Source: Paenarthrobacter aurescens
Lineage (GTDB): Bacteria; Actinomycetota; Actinomycetes; Actinomycetales; Micrococcaceae
Assembly (NCBI RefSeq): GCF_025421775.1
Contig: NZ_JAOEFX010000008.1
Span: 213,699 to 277,698, forward strand
Reading direction: 5' to 3'
DNA length: 64,000 nucleotides
The translations under genes were made by a program, and so were the position numbers. Each line of letters opens with the position of its first letter. Position 1 is the stretch's first letter. Shown here one piece after another: positions 41,365 to 50,894 of this stretch. The notes below the pieces were generated by a model. The model had not been told where the DNA came from and made no database searches. It saw nothing but the letters and a program-made list of their open reading frames with translations.

Positions 41365-44300
41365 CTACTTGAGGCGCGGCGCTTGTGCTGACGGGCCCAC
41401 CCACGGGCTCACCGGGTTGCCCATCCAGTACGTTCCGGCCGGCACTGTCTCACCACGCATAACCAACGACGCCGGACCAACAGTTCCGCCGTCGCCGATG
41501 CTGGCCGCGGGGAGGATGACGCCGTGCGGACCCATCGTGGCTCCGTTACCCAGCGTCACGGTGTCCAGGCTCATCACACGGTCGTGGAACAGGTGCGTCT
41601 GGACAACACAACCACGGTTGACGGTGGAGTTCTCTCCAAGGGTCACGAGGTCGGCTTCGGGAAGCCAATAGCTTTCACACCAGGTTCCACGGCCGATCTT
41701 CGCGCCGAGGCCGCGCAACCACCACACCAAAGCGGGAGTTCCCGCCGCGGAGCGGGCAAACCATGGTGCACTCACCATTTCGATAAAGGTGTCCACCACC
41801 TCGTTGCGCCAAATGAACGAGCTCCATAGGGGGTGTTCGCCTGAACGGATGGTCCCCACCAGGACCCATTTGGCCACGATGGAGCTGAGCGCTGCCACCG
41901 CTCCTGCTGCCAGCATCACCACGCCACCAAGGACCGCCGCAATCCAGTAGCCCCACCCGCTCGCGATCCAATTCAGAACCAGCATCACGCTGACGGCGAT
42001 CGCCACCGTGAGGATGACCGGTATCAGGCGGCATAGTTCCCAGAGCGCCCTTGCAATTTTCAGCTTAGGGGCCGGGCGGAAGGTTCTGGTCTGGTCAGCA
42101 TCGACGGTGGTGCGGCGCAACCTGACAGGCGGACTGCCCAGCCATGAGGTGCCTGACTTTGCTTTGGCAGGCGTGGCAGACAGCACCGCTACGAGGGAGT
42201 TCTTGGGCACATTCCGTCCGGCGGCGGTCATGCCTGAGTTGCCCAGGAAGGAGCGCTTCCCGATCTTGGCCGGCGCGATCTTCATCCATCCGCCGCCAAG
42301 CTCATAGGAGGCCACCATGGTGTCGTCGGCCAGGAAAGCACCGTCGCCGATGGTGGTCATTTTAGGAACAAGAAGCACCGTTGAGGCTTCCACGTTCTTG
42401 CCCACCTTGGCCCCGAGGAGTCGCAACCAGAGGGGCGTGAAGAGGCTCGCATAGACCGGGAAAAGGAGGTCCCGTGCCATGTCCAGGAGGCGTTCCGTGG
42501 CCCAGACCTGCCAGCCTATGCGGCTGCGGACCCGGTAGTAGCCCTCTTTGAGGCCCAAACCGAGAAGCCGGGCGACAATCAGAATCAGCACGAGGTTGCC
42601 GAAGAACCACACCAGGGCGGCAAGCGGGACGGCCAGCGCAATCTGCGGAAGCGCAGTTTCCAGGGATTCGTGTCCCTGGATGAACGCCAGGACCACCAGG
42701 ACACCCGCGAATGCGGAGATGTAGGGGATCAGGGCCAGCAAAGCCGACGCGCTGGCAAAGGCGGAGAACCAGAGCCGGTCAACCACTGGCCGCCTGGTGA
42801 TTGTTTCCGGCCATTCGTGCTTGGCTTTTCCACGGCGCTCCGCAGGGGAGCCGGCCACAAGGTGTCCGGCTTTCACTTTGCCCAGCACCGCGGATCCAGC
42901 GTCGACGTGGGCACCCGCGCCGATGGTGGCCCCGGGCATCAGGGTGCTGCGGGCGCCGACTACTGCTCCGGCTCCCACATGGATCTGTCCGATGTGGACG
43001 GAGTCACCGTCAACCCACCAGCCCGAAAGGTCCACTTCGGGCTCGATGTTGGCTCCGCTGCCCAAGGACAGAAGACCGGTGACCGGGGGCAGCGAGTGCA
43101 GGTGGACGTCCTTGCCGATCTTGGCTCCGAGGGCCCGTGCGTAGTAAGGCACGAACGGGGCGCTGGCCAGACCGATAGCCCCCGACAGGTCCTGTATTTG
43201 CTCGGCCAGCCACAATCGCAGGTGGGTCTTGCCTGAACGCGGATAGGTGCCGGGTTGGATCCTGCCAAGCAGCACCTTGGCTGCAACCACTGAGATCGCC
43301 ATCCGGCCCAAGGGGCTGACAAAGATCAGCCATGACGCCGCGATCCACCACCACGACGCCACGGGCGCGGCGGCAAAGCCGGCGAAGTCTGCCAGTAGCC
43401 TGTTGGCGGCCATGAGGTAGGTGAGCCAGCGCATGCCCACCAGAATGTGCAAGGGCACGCCCATCAGGACCTGGAAGATTTGCGACTTCAAGGCGGTAGG
43501 GCGGACGGTGCGCTCGGCAGCGGGACCCGGCGCACCGCCGTCGGGCAGTGACTGCCGGGCAGCATCGATCAACGCGCCTACGCGCGGCGTGGCATAGATG
43601 TCCGCGACGGTGACGGTCGGGTATCTGACGCGGAGAGCAGAGACAAGCTGTGCCGCAGCCAAGGACCCGCCACCGTAGGCGAAGAAGTCGGCGTCGAGGG
43701 AGGTCACGGGGCTGCCCAGCACCGCCTCCCACTGCTCCACGACCCAGCGGGCGTCATCGGGCAGGTTCAGCGGGGCGTTTCCGGCCTCGGCGGCACCTGC
43801 TCCTGCCAAAGGCCAGGGGAGTGCATGGCGGTCCACCTTGCCGCTGGTCTTGGTGGGCAATGAATCGACGACAGTCAGCAGGGGGATCAATGCCGCCGGG
43901 AGGCTTTCGCCCAGCAGGCGACGCGCCTCGTCCATGGACAGCTCGTAGCCGTCAACGGGGGCCAGATAGCCAACAAGGATCTGGTTGCCGGCTGCCGTGG
44001 TCTGTACTGCTGCAGCCGCGCCGGCGACACCAGGCAAAGACTGCAGAGCAGCGTCCACTTCGCCCAGTTCGATCCTGCGGCCACCCAGCTTGACCTGTTC
44101 ATCGGCCCGGCCCATGAAAATCAAGCCCTCGGCTTCGAAGCGGACCAAGTCCCCTGATCGGTAGGCGCGGTCCCAGCCCAAGGTAGGCATTGGAGCATAC
44201 TTTTCTGCGTCCTTGGCCGGGTCAAGGTAACGGGCCAACCCCACTCCGCCGATGATCAGTTCGCCGATCCCGCCCTCGGCGACCGGAACGCCGTCAGAAT

Positions 44301-45321
44301 CGACGACGGCGAGGTCCCACCCGTCCAGCGGCAAACCGATTCGGACGGGGCCGGGTCCACCCAGGGGAGCGGCGCAGGCAACGACGGTGGCTTCGGTGGG
44401 TCCGTAGGTGTTCCACACCTCACGCCCATCTACCGCGAGGCGTTCGGCCAGCTCGGGTGGGCACGCTTCGCCACCGAAGATCAGCAGGCGGACGTTTTCC
44501 AGCGCCTCTGCCGGCCATAGCGCCGCGAGGGTGGGGACGGTAGAGACCACGGTGATGCCGTGGTTGATGAGCCAAGGACCAAGGTCCATGCCTGTTCGAA
44601 CCAAGGCCCGTGGCGCCGGAACCAGGCAGGCACCGTGGCGCCAGGCCAGCCACATTTCCTCACAGGACGCGTCGAATGCTACCGATAGGCCGGCCAACAC
44701 CCGGTCCTGGGGACCAATGGGCTCAGCTCGAAGGAAGATCCGGGCTTCAGCATCGACGAACGCAGCAGAGGAGCGATGCCTTACGGCAACGCCCTTGGGA
44801 GTTCCGGTAGATCCGGACGTGAAGATGATCCAGGAGTCGTCGTCCAGCCCGGGCGTGCTTGGCGTCGAAACCGGTTCCCGCGTGTCGCCGAAGAGCTGGA
44901 CGTCCAGCCCCGTACCGATGACGGCACCCACCTTGGCTTCGCCGAAGACCAGGCGGGCGCGCTCCTCGGGGTCATCGGCGTCGACAGGAACATAGGCGGC
45001 ACCGGCCATGAGAATTCCAAGGATGGCGATGTACAGCTCGTTGGTGCCGGAGGGAATCCGGACGCCGACCTTGTCTCCGCGGCCAAGCCCGGCGGTGTTC
45101 AACGTTGCGGCGAACTGCCGGACGGCCTTGAGCAGTTCGGTGTAGCTCAGCGATTTGTGCCCATCATCCAAGGCTGAAGCCTCGGGAAATGACGCAGCGG
45201 TCCGTTCAAGGATGTCGACCAGCGTGCGCTCGGCAGGGGCCGCGGCGCCTCCCGGCAGCTGGGGACGGTACGTAATAAGGGCAGGTGTAGTACCGGCCCC
45301 AGCGGGATGTTCTGTGCTCAC
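41365..45321 (-). CDS. Pls/PosA family non-ribosomal peptide synthetase
   Basis: The 1318-residue protein has an adenylation domain (about 1-510), with FTSGSTGTPKGVAV (A3), YGPTEATVV (A5), YRSGDLV (A7) and KTSGKVDRHALP (A10). A carrier domain follows (about 520-595; serine in YGGGSLAAAQL near 551). The rest is a membrane region with three left-handed beta-helix acyltransferase-like blocks (about 785-860, 990-1040, 1210-1285) between transmembrane segments. This layout matches epsilon-poly-L-lysine synthetase-type enzymes, which polymerise one amino acid without modules. Substrate is unknown. Start GTG 45321 (GAGGAAAG upstream) was preferred to ATG 45351. Confidence 0.88.
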   Translation of the reverse strand: MSTEHPAGAGTTPALITYRPQLPGGAAAPAERTLVDILERTAASFPEASALDDGHKSLSYTELLKAVRQFAATLNTAGLGRGDKVGVRIPSGTNELYIAILGILMAGAAYVPVDADDPEERARLVFGEAKVGAVIGTGLDVQLFGDTREPVSTPSTPGLDDDSWIIFTSGSTGTPKGVAVRHRSSAAFVDAEARIFLRAEPIGPQDRVLAGLSVAFDASCEEMWLAWRHGACLVPAPRALVRTGMDLGPWLINHGITVVSTVPTLAALWPAEALENVRLLIFGGEACPPELAERLAVDGREVWNTYGPTEATVVACAAPLGGPGPVRIGLPLDGWDLAVVDSDGVPVAEGGIGELIIGGVGLARYLDPAKDAEKYAPMPTLGWDRAYRSGDLVRFEAEGLIFMGRADEQVKLGGRRIELGEVDAALQSLPGVAGAAAAVQTTAAGNQILVGYLAPVDGYELSMDEARRLLGESLPAALIPLLTVVDSLPTKTSGKVDRHALPWPLAGAGAAEAGNAPLNLPDDARWVVEQWEAVLGSPVTSLDADFFAYGGGSLAAAQLVSALRVRYPTVTVADIYATPRVGALIDAARQSLPDGGAPGPAAERTVRPTALKSQIFQVLMGVPLHILVGMRWLTYLMAANRLLADFAGFAAAPVASWWWIAASWLIFVSPLGRMAISVVAAKVLLGRIQPGTYPRSGKTHLRLWLAEQIQDLSGAIGLASAPFVPYYARALGAKIGKDVHLHSLPPVTGLLSLGSGANIEPEVDLSGWWVDGDSVHIGQIHVGAGAVVGARSTLMPGATIGAGAHVDAGSAVLGKVKAGHLVAGSPAERRGKAKHEWPETITRRPVVDRLWFSAFASASALLALIPYISAFAGVLVVLAFIQGHESLETALPQIALAVPLAALVWFFGNLVLILIVARLLGLGLKEGYYRVRSRIGWQVWATERLLDMARDLLFPVYASLFTPLWLRLLGAKVGKNVEASTVLLVPKMTTIGDGAFLADDTMVASYELGGGWMKIAPAKIGKRSFLGNSGMTAAGRNVPKNSLVAVLSATPAKAKSGTSWLGSPPVRLRRTTVDADQTRTFRPAPKLKIARALWELCRLIPVILTVAIAVSVMLVLNWIASGWGYWIAAVLGGVVMLAAGAVAALSSIVAKWVLVGTIRSGEHPLWSSFIWRNEVVDTFIEMVSAPWFARSAAGTPALVWWLRGLGAKIGRGTWCESYWLPEADLVTLGENSTVNRGCVVQTHLFHDRVMSLDTVTLGNGATMGPHGVILPAASIGDGGTVGPASLVMRGETVPAGTYWMGNPVSPWVGPSAQAPRLK

Positions 45322-45440
45322 GACGTCAGCTTTCCTCAGAAAGATGAACAAAAGGTGTCTGATGTTTCCTGCACGTCACACTGTGTTGCACCGTTATTCG
45401 CCTATCGATCACCCAGTGTTCCCCTCCGGCCCGTGGGCGA

Positions 45441-46406
45441 TTATGGGACGAGCAGTACCTTGCCGGTGGTGCGGCGGCCTTCCAAGTCCCTGTGCGCCTG
45501 GGCTGCCTCGGCCAGGGGGTACGTAGCGCCAACCCGCACGGACAAGGTTCCGTTGGCGGCGGCGTCGAAAATCTCCGCTGAACGCCACCGGCGTTCCTGG
45601 GCATTCTGGACGAAGTGCGCCATAGTTGGCCTGGTCAGCGTCAGCGAACCCGCGGCGTTCAGGCGCTGCGGATCAAAGGGCGGCACAGGCCCGGACGCAG
45701 CGCCGAAGAGCACCATGGCGCCACGGATGCGCAGGCTCTTGAGGGAATCGTCAAAGGTGTCCTTGCCGACGCCGTCGTACACCACGTTGACGCCTTCGCC
45801 GTCGGTCAGTTCCCGGACCCGGTCAGCGAAGCCCTCGTAGCGGAGCACCTCATCTGCTCCGGCCAGAGTGGACAGATCTGCTTTTTCGTCCGAGGAGACC
45901 GTGGTAATCACTCGGGCACCGCGGGCTTTCAGCAGTTGCGTCAGCAGCAGGCCAACGCCACCGGCTCCTGCGTGAAGCAGGACAGTGTGGCCCGGCTCCA
46001 CCCGGAAGGATGAGTTCATCAGGTAATGCGCGGTGATTCCCTGCAATGGCAAGGCTGCGGCCGTGTGATCGTCGACGCCGGTTGGAACCGGAAGTGCCTT
46101 GCCGGCGTCCACCACGGCGTACTCTGCGTACGTTCCGGACCCCTCGGCCGTGGCAATGCGGTCTCCAATGGAAAACTCCTCGACCCCCTCGCCCAGGGCC
46201 TCCACGGTGCCGGCGGCTTCGGCGCCAGGAGTGAAGGGGTACTCCACTTTGTAGATCCCGCTGCGCTGATATGTCTCAATGAAGTTGACCCCGGCAGCTG
46301 CGACCTTGATCAGCAGCTGGCCGGGGCCAGGCTTTGGTGGTTCCACGGAGGCGAACTCGAGGACCTCAGGTCCTCCGGGCTGCTGTACAACGATGGCGTG
46401 CGTCAT
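45441..46406 (-). CDS. Quinone oxidoreductase, NADPH-dependent (zeta-crystallin-like MDR)
   Basis: The 321-residue medium-chain dehydrogenase/reductase lacks zinc ligands. AAGVNFIETYQRSGIYKV and PGAEAAGTVEALGEGV are typical of quinone oxidoreductase. The nucleotide-binding segment is HAGAGGVGLLLTQLLKARG, near residues 144-162. It reduces quinones with NADPH. It lies upstream of the NRPS in the same direction with a 119-base gap, but no functional link is evident. Confidence 0.93.
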   Translation of the reverse strand: MTHAIVVQQPGGPEVLEFASVEPPKPGPGQLLIKVAAAGVNFIETYQRSGIYKVEYPFTPGAEAAGTVEALGEGVEEFSIGDRIATAEGSGTYAEYAVVDAGKALPVPTGVDDHTAAALPLQGITAHYLMNSSFRVEPGHTVLLHAGAGGVGLLLTQLLKARGARVITTVSSDEKADLSTLAGADEVLRYEGFADRVRELTDGEGVNVVYDGVGKDTFDDSLKSLRIRGAMVLFGAASGPVPPFDPQRLNAAGSLTLTRPTMAHFVQNAQERRWRSAEIFDAAANGTLSVRVGATYPLAEAAQAHRDLEGRRTTGKVLLVP

Positions 46407-46490
46407 GGTGGCTCCTCACTCCGGGACGGTCCTTCCGGTGCCCGGTTTCAGATTCCATCCTAGGGAGTTGAGGCTTTCCTTGTGGAACGC

Positions 46491-47579
46491 CTAGAAGCGT
46501 CCGTGCGTCGAAGCGACCGGGCAGTCGAAGCCGCGGCCTGCTGCCAGGCCAACGTCATTCAGGTATCGGACCACGATGCCGTAGGACTGCATCAACGTGG
46601 TTTCGGTGTAGGGAATGGAGTGCTTGGCGCAGAACTCGCGCACAATTTTTGTGGCCTTGTACAAATGGGGGCGGGCCATGTCCGGGAACAAGTGGTGCTC
46701 CACCTGCCGGTTAAGTCCACCCAGGAGGAAGTCCATGAAGAGGCCACCGGAGATGTTGCGCGAGGTCAGGATCTGGCGGTTGAGGAAGTCAACGCGGCTG
46801 TCTTTGGGAAGGACAGGCATGCCTTTGTGGTTCGGGGCGAATGAGGCGCCCATGTAGAAGCCGTACACCATGATCTGCACGCCCAGGAAGGCGAACGCCA
46901 TCCCGATGGGTAGGAAGGTGAAAGCCAGAACCGGGAGGGCGGCAAGCCTTGCTACGAGGATGGGTGTCTCTACCCAGCGGTGACGTACTTTTTGCTTGCC
47001 GAAAACAAAGCGTAGGGAGTCGAACTGCAGGCTCAAGCCCAGGAGCGTCAGGAGCGGGAAGAAGAACCAGCCCTGCTTCTTGGTGAGGAAAGCCAGGCGG
47101 CCCTTACGTTCAGCTGCGGCATCTTCGTAGAAGACCAAGGCGTTGTTCCGGATGTCCGGGTCCTTGGAGATGACGTTGGGGTGGTTGTGGTGGGCTCCGT
47201 GCTTCTGTTCCCACCAGGAGTAGCTGATGCCGGCGACGCCGGTGGCAAGGAGGCGGGCGGACCAATCGTTGGCGCGGCGCGAAGCGAAGATCTGCTTGTG
47301 ACCTGCCTCGTGGGCAAGAAAGCTAAGCTGCGTGCACAGGATGCCTACGGCAGCGGCGATCAGGAGCTGGTACCAGGAATCGCCAATGAGGGCGAAGCCG
47401 AGCCAGGTGCCGGCCATGAGCAGTACCAAGGCCACGAAGACCCAGATGTAGAAGCCGGTACGGCGTTCGAGGAGTCCAGCCGACTTGACGGTTTTGAGGA
47501 GCTCTGAGTAGCTCTGGACGACGGGATTCGGTTGAATTGCGCGAGCTTTGGGGCGCTCAGCGGTGGACGTGGGTGACAT
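46491..47579 (-). CDS. Membrane fatty acid desaturase (acyl-CoA/lipid type)
   Basis: The 362-residue di-iron enzyme has the three histidine boxes HEAGH (about 94), HGAHHNH (about 130) and QVEHHLFP (about 293), with paired hydrophobic segments between them. QVEHH with Q at the first position is typical of front-end or acyl-lipid desaturases. It introduces double bases bonds into membrane acyl chains, that is, it forms C=C double bonds using oxygen. ATG 47579 (MSPTSTAERPK) was preferred to 47645. It is divergent from argC. Confidence 0.92.
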   Translation of the reverse strand: MSPTSTAERPKARAIQPNPVVQSYSELLKTVKSAGLLERRTGFYIWVFVALVLLMAGTWLGFALIGDSWYQLLIAAAVGILCTQLSFLAHEAGHKQIFASRRANDWSARLLATGVAGISYSWWEQKHGAHHNHPNVISKDPDIRNNALVFYEDAAAERKGRLAFLTKKQGWFFFPLLTLLGLSLQFDSLRFVFGKQKVRHRWVETPILVARLAALPVLAFTFLPIGMAFAFLGVQIMVYGFYMGASFAPNHKGMPVLPKDSRVDFLNRQILTSRNISGGLFMDFLLGGLNRQVEHHLFPDMARPHLYKATKIVREFCAKHSIPYTETTLMQSYGIVVRYLNDVGLAAGRGFDCPVASTHGRF

Positions 47580-47695
47580 AAATGTGCCCCGTATCGCTAA
47601 CGGGCAACGCTGCAGCCGACGTTCGGACTGCACGGTCTGGATCACCCTCCACTAAGCATACGTCGAATCCCCAAAATAATGAGACTGCTCACAAC

Positions 47696-47740
47696 TGCAT
47701 GCATAAATATCGGACAGCATGAATATTCTTGCTGTACACT
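47696..47740 (+). promoter_or_regulatory. argC promoter with probable ArgR (ARG) boxes
   Basis: ATGCATAAATAT (47699-47710) and ATGAATATTC (47719-47728) resemble tandem ARG half-boxes. A -35-like CGGACA (47711-47716) and a -10 TACACT (47735-47740) with 18 bp spacing bracket the second box. ArgR with arginine would block this promoter. The -10 ends six bases before ATG 47747, so the transcript is probably leaderless. Confidence 0.6.
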
Positions 47741-47746
47741 GGAGTC

Positions 47747-48778
47747 ATGACTATTTCTGTTGCCGTCTCCGGTGCCAGCGGCTATGCCGGAGGAGAAGTG
47801 CTGCGCCTGTTGGCGGGCCATCCGAACGTCACCATCGGTGCCATCACCGCACACAGCAACGCCGGTTCAAGACTAGGCGAGTTGCAGCCGCATCTCCACG
47901 GTTTGGCCAGCAGGATTCTCGAAGACACCACGGTGGAAAACCTGTCCGGTCACGATGTCGTGTTCCTGGCACTGCCGCACGGTGCCTCGGCTGAGATTGC
48001 TGCCCAACTGCCCGAAGGCACGGTAGTCATCGACGCCGGTGCGGACCACCGCTTGCAGGATGCCGGAGCCTGGGAAAAGTTCTACGGCTCCCCGCACGCC
48101 GGTACGTGGCCTTACGGTTTGCCCGAGCTGCCGGGGCAGCGCGAGGCGCTCAAGGGTGCCACCCGCATCGCCGTCCCCGGCTGCTACCCGACGTCGGCCC
48201 TGCTCGCCTTGACGCCTGGGTTCGCCAACAATCTCCTCCTGACGGACGACGTCGTGATTGTGTCAGCCTCAGGTACCTCCGGCGCCGGCAAGGCAGCCAA
48301 GGTCAACCTCATCGGCGCAGAAGTCATGGGTTCCATGAGCCCCTACGGCGTGGGCGGCGGACACCGGCATACCCCGGAGATCGAACAGGGACTGTCCAAC
48401 GCGGCGGGGGAGCCGGTGACGGTGTCCTTCACACCCACGTTGGTTCCGATGAGTCGAGGCATCCTCACCACGGCAACGGCCAAGGTTGGCCACGGTGTTA
48501 CCGAAGCCGAACTTCGCCAGGCCTGGACGGATGCCTATGACGATGAACCCTTCGTGCACCTCCTTCCGGAAGGTCAGTGGCCCACCACCAAGTCGGTACA
48601 GGGCTCCAACCATGCTGTGATGCAGTTGGCCTTCGATGCCCACACGGGCCGCGTCATCGTCACGTGCGCCATCGACAACCTCACCAAGGGGACCGCCGGC
48701 GGAGCCGTGCAGTCCATGAACATTGCCCTCGGCCTGGATGAAACCGCCGGCCTGAACCTGCAGGGAGTTGCACCGTGA
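47747..48778 (+). CDS. argC: N-acetyl-gamma-glutamyl-phosphate reductase
   Basis: The 343-residue NADPH-dependent enzyme makes N-acetylglutamate semialdehyde. The dinucleotide motif is VSGASGYAGGEVLRLL and the catalytic cysteine lies in VPGCYPTSALLAL, near residue 145. GGHRHTPEIEQ supplies the general base. ATG 47747 was chosen over 47729 because promoter spacing and homology both fit it. It is the first gene of the arg operon, and argJ overlaps its end by four bases. Confidence 0.96.
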   Translation: MTISVAVSGASGYAGGEVLRLLAGHPNVTIGAITAHSNAGSRLGELQPHLHGLASRILEDTTVENLSGHDVVFLALPHGASAEIAAQLPEGTVVIDAGADHRLQDAGAWEKFYGSPHAGTWPYGLPELPGQREALKGATRIAVPGCYPTSALLALTPGFANNLLLTDDVVIVSASGTSGAGKAAKVNLIGAEVMGSMSPYGVGGGHRHTPEIEQGLSNAAGEPVTVSFTPTLVPMSRGILTTATAKVGHGVTEAELRQAWTDAYDDEPFVHLLPEGQWPTTKSVQGSNHAVMQLAFDAHTGRVIVTCAIDNLTKGTAGGAVQSMNIALGLDETAGLNLQGVAP

Positions 48779-49941
48779 CCATTACCGCACCCAAGGGATT
48801 CCGCGCCGCCGGCATCAAAGCCGGCATCAAGGCCTCGGGCAACCCGGACCTGGCCCTGGTAGTAAATGACGGGCCGCAAAAGTCTGCAGCCGCCGTCTTT
48901 ACCTCCAACCGCGTGGCTGCTGCGCCGGTTCACTGGTCACGCCAGGTGGTCAGCGATGGCCGTGTGGACGCCGTGGTCTTGAATTCGGGCGGGGCCAACG
49001 CCTGCACCGGCCCTCAAGGTTTCCAGAACACCCACGCCACGGCAGAGAAAGTGGCGGATGTGCTGGGAGTTTCAGCTTCCGATGTCGTGGTGTGTTCCAC
49101 TGGCCTGATCGGCGAGCAACTTCCCATGGACAAGATCCTCCCGGGCGTCGATGCTGCTTTCCGCGAGCTGTCCGAGGACGGCGGCTCCGCGGCAGCAACC
49201 GCGATCATGACCACGGACAGCGTGTCCAAGGAAGCCGTCTTCACTGGTACCGATGCCCAGGGCAAGCAGTTCACCGTGGGAGGCATTGCCAAGGGTGCCG
49301 GCATGTTGGCGCCGGGCCTGGCGACGATGCTGGTGGTCCTGACCACCGACGCCGAGGTTCCTGCGAATGAGCTCGACGTTGTCCTCCGGGACGCCACGCG
49401 CGTCACCTTTGACCGTGCGGACTCGGACGGCTGCATGTCCACCAACGACACCGTGGTGCTGCTGGCATCCGGCGCGTCTGAGGCCCTGCCGTCTGCCGAG
49501 CAGTTGAGCGAAGCGGTCACCAACGTCTGCGCCGAACTGGCACGCAAGCTCATCGGCGACGCAGAAGGCGCCAGTCACGACATTGCGATCCGGACTTTCA
49601 ACGCAGCCAGCGAACGCGACGCCGAAATCGTCAGCCGCAGTGTTGCCCGGTCCAACCTTTTCAAGGCTGCCATCTTCGGTAAGGATCCCAACTGGGGCCG
49701 CGTGCTCTCGGCTGTGGGAACAACTGACGCGGTCTTTGAAGCCGATCAGCTCAACGTCGCCATGAACGGCGTCCAGATCTGCCGCAACGGTTCAATCGGC
49801 GACGACCGAAACCTGGTGGACCTCGAGCCGCGGGAAGTGCTGGTTGAAATTGACCTGCAGGCCGGCGATGCCGAGGCGACGATCTGGACCAACGACCTCA
49901 CGCACGACTACGTGCATGAGAACAGCGCGTACTCGAGCTGA
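48775..49941 (+). CDS. argJ: Bifunctional glutamate N-acetyltransferase/amino-acid acetyltransferase
   Basis: The 388-residue N-terminal-nucleophile enzyme transfers the acetyl group from acetylornithine back to glutamate, making the pathway cyclic. The autocleavage site is Ala/Ile-Met-Thr in ATAIMTTDSVSKEA, near residue 143-145, with the new N-terminal threonine as nucleophile. GKDPNWGRVLSAVG is also diagnostic. GTG start overlaps argC by four bases. Whether it also uses acetyl-CoA cannot be judged from sequence. Confidence 0.95.
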   Translation: MTITAPKGFRAAGIKAGIKASGNPDLALVVNDGPQKSAAAVFTSNRVAAAPVHWSRQVVSDGRVDAVVLNSGGANACTGPQGFQNTHATAEKVADVLGVSASDVVVCSTGLIGEQLPMDKILPGVDAAFRELSEDGGSAAATAIMTTDSVSKEAVFTGTDAQGKQFTVGGIAKGAGMLAPGLATMLVVLTTDAEVPANELDVVLRDATRVTFDRADSDGCMSTNDTVVLLASGASEALPSAEQLSEAVTNVCAELARKLIGDAEGASHDIAIRTFNAASERDAEIVSRSVARSNLFKAAIFGKDPNWGRVLSAVGTTDAVFEADQLNVAMNGVQICRNGSIGDDRNLVDLEPREVLVEIDLQAGDAEATIWTNDLTHDYVHENSAYSS

Positions 49942-49946
49942 GCGGA

Positions 49947-50894
49947 ATGACGATGACTGCGCACACCCGTGAAACCACCTCGATGAGTGACGCCCAGGAC
50001 AAAGCCGGAACCTTGATCGAGGCTCTGCCGTGGATCCAGCGCTTTGCCGGCACCACCATGGTGATCAAGTACGGCGGCAACGCCATGGTCAACGATGACC
50101 TTCGCCGTGCCTTCGCGGAGGACATCGTGTTCCTCCACCACGTGGGCATCCACCCCGTGGTGGTTCATGGCGGCGGCCCCCAGATCAACTCCATGCTCGG
50201 CCGGCTCGGCATCGAGTCCGAGTTCAAGGGTGGCCTCCGCGTCACCACGCCCGAGGCCATGGACGTCGTTCGCATGGTCCTTACCGGCCAGGTGGGCCGC
50301 GAGCTCGTAGGTCTCATCAACTCCCACGGACCGTATGCCGTTGGCATGTCCGGTGAGGATGGTGGACTGTTGCGCGCTGTCCGCACGGGCACTGTTGTAG
50401 ATGGTGAAGAAGTGGACCTTGGCCTTGTGGGCGAAGTGGTGGGTGTTGATCCTGCCGGCATCACGGATATTCTCGACGCCGGTCGTATCCCCGTAATTTC
50501 TACGGTGGCCCCGGAGATCGTGGACGACGGCAACGGCTTCCAGACCACCGGCCAGGTGTTGAACGTCAACGCGGACACTGCCGCTGCCGCCGTCGCATCG
50601 GCTCTTGGTGCCACCAAGCTCGTCATCCTGACCGACGTGGAGGGCCTGTACGCCAACTGGCCGGACAAGTCGTCGCTGATCTCGTCGCTGACAGTCTCGG
50701 AACTCCGCGACATGCTGCCCAAGCTCGAATCGGGCATGATCCCCAAAATGGCTGCGTGCCTCAAAGCCATCGATGAAGGCGTGGAGCGAGCACACATCGT
50801 GGACGGCCGCCTGCCGCACTCGATGCTGCTGGAAACCTTTACAACCGCGGGCATTGGCACTCAAGTAGTACCCGACGAGGAAGTGAACGCATGA
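49947..50894 (+). CDS. argB: Acetylglutamate kinase
   Basis: The 315-residue amino-acid kinase phosphorylates N-acetylglutamate and is usually the arginine-inhibited step. Motifs are MVIKYGGNAM, VVHGGGPQIN and LTDVEGLYANWPDKSS, and an N-terminal helix extension typical of feedback-sensitive forms is present. Start ATG 49947 or 49953 is possible. The stop overlaps argD by four bases. Confidence 0.97.
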   Translation: MTMTAHTRETTSMSDAQDKAGTLIEALPWIQRFAGTTMVIKYGGNAMVNDDLRRAFAEDIVFLHHVGIHPVVVHGGGPQINSMLGRLGIESEFKGGLRVTTPEAMDVVRMVLTGQVGRELVGLINSHGPYAVGMSGEDGGLLRAVRTGTVVDGEEVDLGLVGEVVGVDPAGITDILDAGRIPVISTVAPEIVDDGNGFQTTGQVLNVNADTAAAAVASALGATKLVILTDVEGLYANWPDKSSLISSLTVSELRDMLPKLESGMIPKMAACLKAIDEGVERAHIVDGRLPHSMLLETFTTAGIGTQVVPDEEVNA

